From an uncultured Blautia sp. (GTDB taxonomy: Bacteria > Bacillota > Clostridia > Lachnospirales > Lachnospiraceae), in assembly GCA_934378195.1 (NCBI GenBank), contig CAKRPO010000032.1, forward strand, positions 1 through 27,444: a stretch of 27,444 nucleotides of DNA, given 5' to 3'. The position numbers were made by a program, and so were the translations under genes. Below the pieces are notes generated by a model, which worked only from the letters and a program-made list of their open reading frames with translations, made no database searches and was not told the DNA's origin. Numbering within the stretch: the first letter of the stretch is position 1; each line of letters begins with the position of its first letter. Of the stretch, positions 22,901-27,444 are shown piece after piece.

Positions 22901-23171
22901 GGAAGCAATTGGCAAGTTTGAAGAATCGGATCCGGGAACGTATGACCTGATTCTGATGGATATCATGATGCCGGTTATGGGCGGCAGAGAAGCAGCTCGT
23001 CGTATCCGGACAATGGAGCGGCCGGATGCAGAAACGGTGCGTATATATGCTATGACGGCGCAGGTTTCTTCCGAAAGTATACACAAATGTCTGGCTTCCG
23101 GAATGAATGGTCATATTGCGAAGCCGATTGATGAAAGTAAACTCAGAGAAATACTGACCAAGTCGCTGTGA
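19989..23171 (+). CDS. Hybrid histidine kinase with GGDEF domain and receiver domain
   Basis: A 1060-aa membrane sensor kinase. The layout is TM1 at ~27-47; an extracellular helical region ~48-175 opening with VNYAGLVRGGTQRMVKLEI, a PilJ/NarX-like motif; TM2 at ~177-193; and a GGDEF domain at ~208-365 with FDLNNLRTINNNLGHDKGDEY and GGDEF at 287-291 (no RxxD inhibitory site upstream). A PAS-like region spans ~380-660. HisKA has H695 (MSHDIRTPINGIMG). HATPase has NLLSNAIKYNKSNG, DTGIGMS and GTGLGMS. The C-terminal receiver has acceptor D991 in LMDIMMP. GGDEF signature residues look intact, so diguanylate cyclase activity is plausible. No strong ribosome binding site precedes 19989; the ATG at 20028 (AAGG just before) is a real alternative. 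It is first of three kinases and its stop overlaps a possible GTG of the next. Confidence 0.9.
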   Translation: MLQKNLESVKIQGMKKTEKKQTYFLRAAMMTLTTILIILFLVIMSMVGKIQGTARVVNYAGLVRGGTQRMVKLEIASTPQDKMYQTIFSYIEGLRNGSEELNFVCLDDRDFQTKMEELAQYFEELRKEILLVREKGYEHTDIIEKSENFFRICDEAVGFAEVYSQKKATALDHLEKFVVVDILGLILIIAAELIKAVRFAAQNKILQKKVYLDEATGLPNKNKCEEILNETDPIPVNELVAMCVFDLNNLRTINNNLGHDKGDEYIRSFAIQLREAVPEEFFAGRDGGDEFIAVLKGMDHEEVRKCLQNIRDHAAEYSRQHPEMPISYAAGYALSSDFEGSTMRELFRLADKNMYIDKNRAKMEEAAEKQRMNIRLLEEITEKGFQFTDCIYCDALLDQYYVLRASSRFFLAEDGSYSGAVEQIIQELGTDENRKSMRKELQISYLAEQITDKGEKLELLYQYRKENSICRGRMTALFVNNTEDGRLHHFILGFEPFQNKNENTSDEKTRLNRYYEQLKLSIAENENYAEALLQTAHAVYTVDLTNDSLESTYCHAAASEFANDVDTPCSYSKYCSKRSQYVTEDTLENYRIVDSAFKLLKRFATGSKQITVEYCERGKDDQPVWLQKTVLMSRDTVYDAKTNKESSVVHAIILFKNTSNFHEKEQQEKARLQMAYEEADSENRAKTEFMNRMSHDIRTPINGIMGMVDIIRKSRDDWEKVDDSLDKVQLSARHLLELVSDVLDMSKLEAGMFEIHEDVFDISELMDEVAALVDAQLVESGITHRKHRSNIQHTALKGSSLQLRRIMVNLLSNAIKYNKSNGTIDTYAEELSCDGTTVWYEFKIVDTGIGMSEEFIKEQLFKPFTQEKNDARTLYRGTGLGMSIVKALLDKMGGSIEVESQLGAGSTFTFRLPFELDENAIETKTEEQSLGEQKLEGKRILLVEDNEINMEIAEFYLKELGIVIDKAWNGQEAIGKFEESDPGTYDLILMDIMMPVMGGREAARRIRTMERPDAETVRIYAMTAQVSSESIHKCLASGMNGHIAKPIDESKLREILTKSL

Positions 23172-23260
23172 ACAGTAACGGTCAGACCAGATGTGCAAGC
23201 TTGAAAAAGCAGAAAAAAGAAATATGTTTTGTTGCTATAGGGAATATCAGGTGTTTATGG

Positions 23261-25312
23261 ATGAAGAATAAGATAGATAAAAAAGTTATCAGAATACGTG
23301 CAGCACTTGTTTTTCTGACAATGTTTGGGATTATGTTGGGATGTACCCTTCTGGTAAACGAAAATCAAAAAAAGAAAGAACAGTTGAAAGCTGCCTATAC
23401 TGCAGAATCTACGATAAGCAGAGTAGAAGTTCAATTGAACCGTTATATGGCAGAGTCAGATCTGGTAAAAAAGAGTATTGAAGACGGGCTGATGATCAGC
23501 GATGCCCAGCTTGCACAGTTGTCCCGACTTATGCAGGATGAAGATTATATCATAAAGGCACATGAGATTGCAAAGGACGGTATTGTTTCACAGATATACC
23601 CAATACAGGGAAATGAAAATGCAATGGGTTTCAATGTGCTGGAAGATTCTGAGAGAAAAAAAGCCGCCCTTCTTGCCAGAGACAGCGGAGAATATACGAT
23701 TGCAGGTCCGTTTGATCTGGTCCAGGGAGGAACCGGGGTACTTTTGTTTGATCCGGTTTATCAGACGGATGCGCAGGGAAACGAGAAGTTCTGGGGATTT
23801 TCTATTCTTGTTATGGACTGGGAAAAGTTCATCGACAAGATGGAACTGGATAAACTTGAAGACGCCGGATATCATTATCAAATCTGGAAAAGAGGCAATA
23901 GGGATGACGAGCAGGTTGTTATTGCACAGTGCACAAATTTTGAAAAGAATGATACACTGGAAGTTGCCTGTGAAGTTCCGAATGATACATGGTATTTTGA
24001 AATCATTCCGGAGAATGGATGGATTACTTCAATACAGAAGCTATGGGGACTGCTGATCAGTCTTATGCTTGCATTTATTATAATGATCGTATATCTGCAG
24101 TTCAGAATGCAGCGTTACAGAGAACAGATCCATGAGACGGAACTGGAAAAAGCGGTTCATGAAGCGAAAAGCGCGAATGAAGCAAAGACACGTTTTCTTT
24201 TTAATATGAGTCATGATATCCGTACTCCGATGAATGCAATCATAGGTTTTGCGGATCTGCTGGAAAAGCATATTGATGAGAGAGACAGAGCTCTTGATTA
24301 TATTGGTAAGATCAAAAGTTCCAGCGAATTTTTACTGTCACTGATCAATTATGTGCTGGAGACAGCCAGAATTGAGAGTGGAAAGACGAGCCTGAAAAAA
24401 GAAGTGCGCTGTGTTTCCGGGCTTATTGAATCGCTGACAGATATTTTTGAGCCGGAAGTTCGGAAGAAGGGACTTACCTACAGTTACACAAAAGATATAC
24501 AGCATGAATATGTAATTGGTGATGAAACAAAGGTTCGGGAAATTTTTATCAATATTATTGGAAATTCATTGAAATATACTCCGGCAGGTGGCAAGATCAC
24601 CATAGATATCAGCGAGAGTCCGTTTAACAGGGAAAATTATATTGCATATAAGATTGTAGTTGAAGATACTGGAATTGGGATGAGTGAAGACTATCTTCCA
24701 CATATTTTTGAAGAATTTTCCAGAGAACATACAAGTACAGAAAGCAAAGTAGTCGGAACAGGTTTGGGGCTTCCTATTGTGAAGGCTCTGATCGATCTGA
24801 TGGGAGGAACAATAGAAATAGAGAGTGAAGTCGGCAAAGGAACAAAGACGACGGTCATGATTCCATTCGAGATTGCCACGCCGGAGCAGATCCTTGAGGT
24901 GCAGCAGAAAGAAAAAGAATTTGTGCCGGAGGACATTAAAGGAAAACGAATTCTGGTTGCAGAAGATAATGAGCTGAATGCAGAAATTACACTGACGGTT
25001 CTTAAAGAGAAGGGATTGCTTGTGGAGCGGGCTGCAAATGGAAAAGAATGTGTGGAGATGCTGAAAGAGAAGCCGGCAGATTATTATGATATGATTCTTA
25101 TGGATATTCAGATGCCGGAAATGGATGGATATCAGGCAACAGAGATGATACGAAATCTTGGGGATTCCAGAGCTGCTGTCCCGATCGTAGCCATGACAGC
25201 GAATGCTTTTGAAGAGGACAGGCAGAAGGCACTTGATGCAGGCATGAATGCACATGTGTCAAAGCCGGTGGATATGAATGTTCTATTCCGAGTGATGGTG
25301 AAGTTCATCTGA
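23261..25312 (+). CDS. CHASE-domain hybrid histidine kinase with receiver domain
   Basis: A 683-aa membrane sensor kinase. I place the start at 23261 (MKNKIDKKVIRIRAALVFL), with AGGTG 7 nt upstream and the first TM helix soon after; a GTG at 23168 would add 31 residues overlapping the previous stop. The extracellular region (~32-260) contains GIVSQIYPIQGNENAMGFNV and GPFDLVQGGTGVLLFDPVY, the signature stretches of CHASE ligand-binding domains. TM2 is near 270-290 (GLLISLMLAFIIMIVYL). HisKA has H318 (NMSHDIRTPMNAIIG), then HATPase with IIGNSLKYTPAGG, DTGIGMS and GTGLGLPIV. The C-terminal receiver has D615 in LMDIQMPEMDGYQATE. CHASE domains bind small molecules such as cytokinin-like or peptide ligands; the ligand here is unknown. 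The catalytic and receiver parts strongly resemble the next gene, suggesting duplication. Confidence 0.9.
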   Translation: MKNKIDKKVIRIRAALVFLTMFGIMLGCTLLVNENQKKKEQLKAAYTAESTISRVEVQLNRYMAESDLVKKSIEDGLMISDAQLAQLSRLMQDEDYIIKAHEIAKDGIVSQIYPIQGNENAMGFNVLEDSERKKAALLARDSGEYTIAGPFDLVQGGTGVLLFDPVYQTDAQGNEKFWGFSILVMDWEKFIDKMELDKLEDAGYHYQIWKRGNRDDEQVVIAQCTNFEKNDTLEVACEVPNDTWYFEIIPENGWITSIQKLWGLLISLMLAFIIMIVYLQFRMQRYREQIHETELEKAVHEAKSANEAKTRFLFNMSHDIRTPMNAIIGFADLLEKHIDERDRALDYIGKIKSSSEFLLSLINYVLETARIESGKTSLKKEVRCVSGLIESLTDIFEPEVRKKGLTYSYTKDIQHEYVIGDETKVREIFINIIGNSLKYTPAGGKITIDISESPFNRENYIAYKIVVEDTGIGMSEDYLPHIFEEFSREHTSTESKVVGTGLGLPIVKALIDLMGGTIEIESEVGKGTKTTVMIPFEIATPEQILEVQQKEKEFVPEDIKGKRILVAEDNELNAEITLTVLKEKGLLVERAANGKECVEMLKEKPADYYDMILMDIQMPEMDGYQATEMIRNLGDSRAAVPIVAMTANAFEEDRQKALDAGMNAHVSKPVDMNVLFRVMVKFI

Positions 25313-25375
25313 TTTCGCTGTCGTTATAATATATGAAAGATACACAGTAAATAGCTGCATAGGGAGGAGCTGTCT

Positions 25376-27361
25376 ATGATACAGCAGAAAGAGATAAATG
25401 TTGGAAAACTTCTCCGCATTAATAGAATGGGAGTGTGGAGAATAGAGATTGAAGATGGGAAACCACCGAGGTTTTATGCAGATGCGGTGATGGACGAGTT
25501 ACTTGGAATCCAGGGAGAAATCTCACCGGAAGAGCGATTTACATTTCATCGGGCACGTGTACATTCGGATGATATGCAGTTATTTCTGGAATATTCAGAT
25601 AAACTGTCAGAGACAAAATCAGAAATCGTATATCGCTATATTCATCCCGCTTCCGGAGAGATGTTCGTACGCTGCAATGGAACAAGAGATATGTCTGTAG
25701 TGGACGGTATTTCCCTTATGGGAATACACCAGGACATTTCAGAGACGGTACGTATGGAGAAAGAAAAAGAAGCAGAACGTCGTCTGGCGGAACTTAATGA
25801 TACACTTCGTAAAGAAAAAATAGAACAGGAAGATTATTACAAAGAACTGCTGGAAATGCAAAGTTGTGGTGTCCTTGCATATACAATTCCCGGGCATAAG
25901 ATCATTCATATGAATGCACAGGCTTTGCGGATGTATGGAGTGGAGAACATTGAAGAGGCACAGTCAAAACTCGGTACTATGCTGAAAAAAGTAATCTATC
26001 CGGATGTGGACGTAATAGAGAAGTTGAAAAGACTTCACAAAGTAGATGATATGGTTGATTATGAGTGTATCATCGGAAAAGGTGAGCCGAATGAATGTCA
26101 TGCACTTGCTACAACGAAAGTAATCCGTGTTCCATCGGGAGAAAGAGCCGTGATCACTACATTTCTTGATGTATCTGAGATGATAGTGCTGAAGAATGCA
26201 CTGCAGAAGGCAGAAGAAGGAAACAGGGCAAAATCATCCTTTTTATTTGCCATGTCACATGATCTGCGTACTCCTATGAATGCAATCATTGGATATGCAG
26301 AACTTATGGAGAGGCATTGGGGAGAGAAAGAACTGATAACAAATTATCTGCATAAACTGAAGGGGTCAAGCCAGTTCCTGCTTGCACTGATTGGAAATGT
26401 ACTGGAAATTGCCCGAATTGAAAGTGGCAAGGAGACTTTGAATGAAGCTCCGTGGAATCTACAGAAAATAAATGATACGCTGGAGATTGTTCTGGACAGA
26501 GAAATTCTGAATAAACAGCTGAATATATCGCGAAATATAAAGATTCAGCATGTGAATGTATATTGTGATTCGCTGAAGATTCAGGAGATTATCATGAATC
26601 TTGTAAGCAATGCAATTAAATATACACCGGATGGAGGAAAAATAGCTGTAGATATTGAGGAAATGGAGGCCGTCAGAGAGGATTCCATGATTCTTCAGAT
26701 TTGTGTTTCAGATACGGGAATCGGTATCAGCCAGAAATATATTCCATATATATTTGAGGCATTTACACGCGAGAAAAATTCTTCAGAAAGTGGTATAATG
26801 GGAACTGGTCTTGGACTGCGTATCGTAAAATCCTTTGTAGATTTGATGGATGGAAGCGTGATCGTACAAAGTGAACCTGGAAAAGGCAGCAGTTTTATCG
26901 TTGAGATTCCATGCCGGATCGTATCGGAAGAAGAACGTATTGACCAGGCAGAACAGAGCCTGCCAGAGAATTCTCTGAAGTGCAAAAGAATTCTTCTTGT
27001 AGAAGATAATGAATTAAATGTGGAAATTGCAAGGACAATTCTTCAGGATGCACAGGCAGAGGTGGAAGTAGCTGCAGATGGCGCGATTGCAGTTGCAATG
27101 CTGCAAAAGGCTTCTGTCGGGTATTATGATGTGATATTAATGGACATACAGATGCCGAAGATGAATGGGTATCAGGCAACAGAGGCGATTCGAAAGCTTT
27201 CGGATGAAAGAGCTCAGGTTCCGATCATAGCGATGACCGCAAATGCATTTGAAGAAGACAGGCAGGCGGCGTTTGCAGCAGGAATGGATGATTATCTGGC
27301 CAAACCGATTGAAATTGATAAATTACTTCGCAAAATAGTAAAGGTATTAGAAAAGAAGTAA
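25376..27361 (+). CDS. PAS-domain hybrid histidine kinase with receiver domain
   Basis: A 661-aa kinase without a signal peptide or membrane helix, so cytoplasmic. Two PAS-like domains precede the kinase: ~15-130 (ending FVRCNGTRDMSVVDGISLMG then IHQDISE, typical of PAS/PAC) and ~150-270, joined by a charged coiled-coil-like helix (MEKEKEAERRLAELNDTLRK). HisKA has H295 (AMSHDLRTPMNAIIG). HATPase has NLVSNAIKYTPDGG, DTGIGIS and GTGLGLRIV. The receiver has D590 in LMDIQMPKMNGYQATE and ends at the C-terminus without an output domain. GGAGG (25365-25369) precedes the ATG. A TATAAT at 25324 in the 63-nt gap may mark a separate promoter, with no good -35. The receiver shares long identical runs with that of the preceding kinase. 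Confidence 0.92.
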   Translation: MIQQKEINVGKLLRINRMGVWRIEIEDGKPPRFYADAVMDELLGIQGEISPEERFTFHRARVHSDDMQLFLEYSDKLSETKSEIVYRYIHPASGEMFVRCNGTRDMSVVDGISLMGIHQDISETVRMEKEKEAERRLAELNDTLRKEKIEQEDYYKELLEMQSCGVLAYTIPGHKIIHMNAQALRMYGVENIEEAQSKLGTMLKKVIYPDVDVIEKLKRLHKVDDMVDYECIIGKGEPNECHALATTKVIRVPSGERAVITTFLDVSEMIVLKNALQKAEEGNRAKSSFLFAMSHDLRTPMNAIIGYAELMERHWGEKELITNYLHKLKGSSQFLLALIGNVLEIARIESGKETLNEAPWNLQKINDTLEIVLDREILNKQLNISRNIKIQHVNVYCDSLKIQEIIMNLVSNAIKYTPDGGKIAVDIEEMEAVREDSMILQICVSDTGIGISQKYIPYIFEAFTREKNSSESGIMGTGLGLRIVKSFVDLMDGSVIVQSEPGKGSSFIVEIPCRIVSEEERIDQAEQSLPENSLKCKRILLVEDNELNVEIARTILQDAQAEVEVAADGAIAVAMLQKASVGYYDVILMDIQMPKMNGYQATEAIRKLSDERAQVPIIAMTANAFEEDRQAAFAAGMDDYLAKPIEIDKLLRKIVKVLEKK

Positions 27362-27408
27362 AAGATGTCAGATAGGGAAATTGCAATTCAGACGGAGAAA
27401 GAGATATT

Positions 27409-27444
27409 ATGGAGATCAAAATTCGGACAGCGAAAGTAGAAGAT
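27409..27444 (+). CDS. Start of a gene, possibly a GNAT acetyltransferase (partial)
   Basis: Only 12 codons are visible, MEIKIRTAKVED, preceded by GGAG at 27394. An N-terminus of the form 'IxIRxAxxxD' is common in GNAT N-acetyltransferases, but the evidence is thin and the gene runs off the window. The 47-nt gap after the third kinase would allow co-transcription. Confidence 0.4.
   Translation, partial: MEIKIRTAKVED

Noticed and set aside
25301..25329. Independent promoter for the third kinase
   Set aside because: A TATAAT is present at 25324 but no acceptable -35 at 16-18 bp; kept only as a remark.

Overview
The window looks like a chromosomal segment from a low-to-mid GC Gram-positive gut clostridium, most likely Lachnospiraceae (Blautia/Dorea/Ruminococcus-like). 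This rests on AGGAGG-type ribosome binding sites, near-consensus TTGACA/TATAAT promoters, an RFN element on ribU, a glucose PTS under antiterminator control, and many hairpin-rich intergenic repeats. The genus is an inference. No tRNA, rRNA, CRISPR array, phage gene or transposase was found.

Layout. (1) 1-400: the 3' part of a truncated MarR-like regulator runs into a ~95-nt imperfect palindrome, followed by two direct-repeat operator-like sites with no gene left to control. (2) 404-3278, minus strand: a TrpXYZ-type ABC importer (binding protein, permease, ATPase). (3) 3470-8674, plus strand and divergent from it: a BMP-type nucleoside/purine ABC importer. The binding protein has its own promoter and terminator. 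The ATPase and two permeases follow a second promoter and a long structured leader. (4) 8776-10450: FMN riboswitch, riboflavin ECF component ribU and a Nudix hydrolase. (5) 10555-15814: a complete glucose-type PTS locus consisting of a RAT/terminator leader, EIICBA, a BglG/GlcT-type antiterminator, HPr and EI. (6) 15838-19043: a Fur-family regulator (probably Zur) with two perfect operators around its promoter, then a zinc-type ABC importer (binding protein, ATPase, permease), ending in a run of hairpins and a strong terminator. (7) 19206-19727, minus: an unrecognised 173-aa protein. (8) 19852-27361, plus: three consecutive hybrid histidine kinases ending in receiver domains (PilJ-like sensor + GGDEF, CHASE sensor, tandem PAS), then the first codons of a possible acetyltransferase.

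How the parts fit. Most of the window is nutrient import with local feedback control: FMN acts on ribU RNA, PTS phosphorylation acts on the antiterminator, and metal acts on the Fur protein. The kinase block is a separate signalling module in which no HPt or DNA-binding response regulator is encoded, so its output is either encoded elsewhere or, for the first kinase, partly c-di-GMP.

Most notable points: all three ABC binding proteins have signal peptides without a lipobox cysteine; HPr has the catalytic His15 but Gln at regulatory position 46; the ATPase-permease transcript of the BMP system has an unidentified ~110-nt closed RNA structure directly before its Shine-Dalgarno; an apparently intact GGDEF domain sits inside a hybrid kinase; and a perfect duplicated palindrome flanks the fur/znu promoter.
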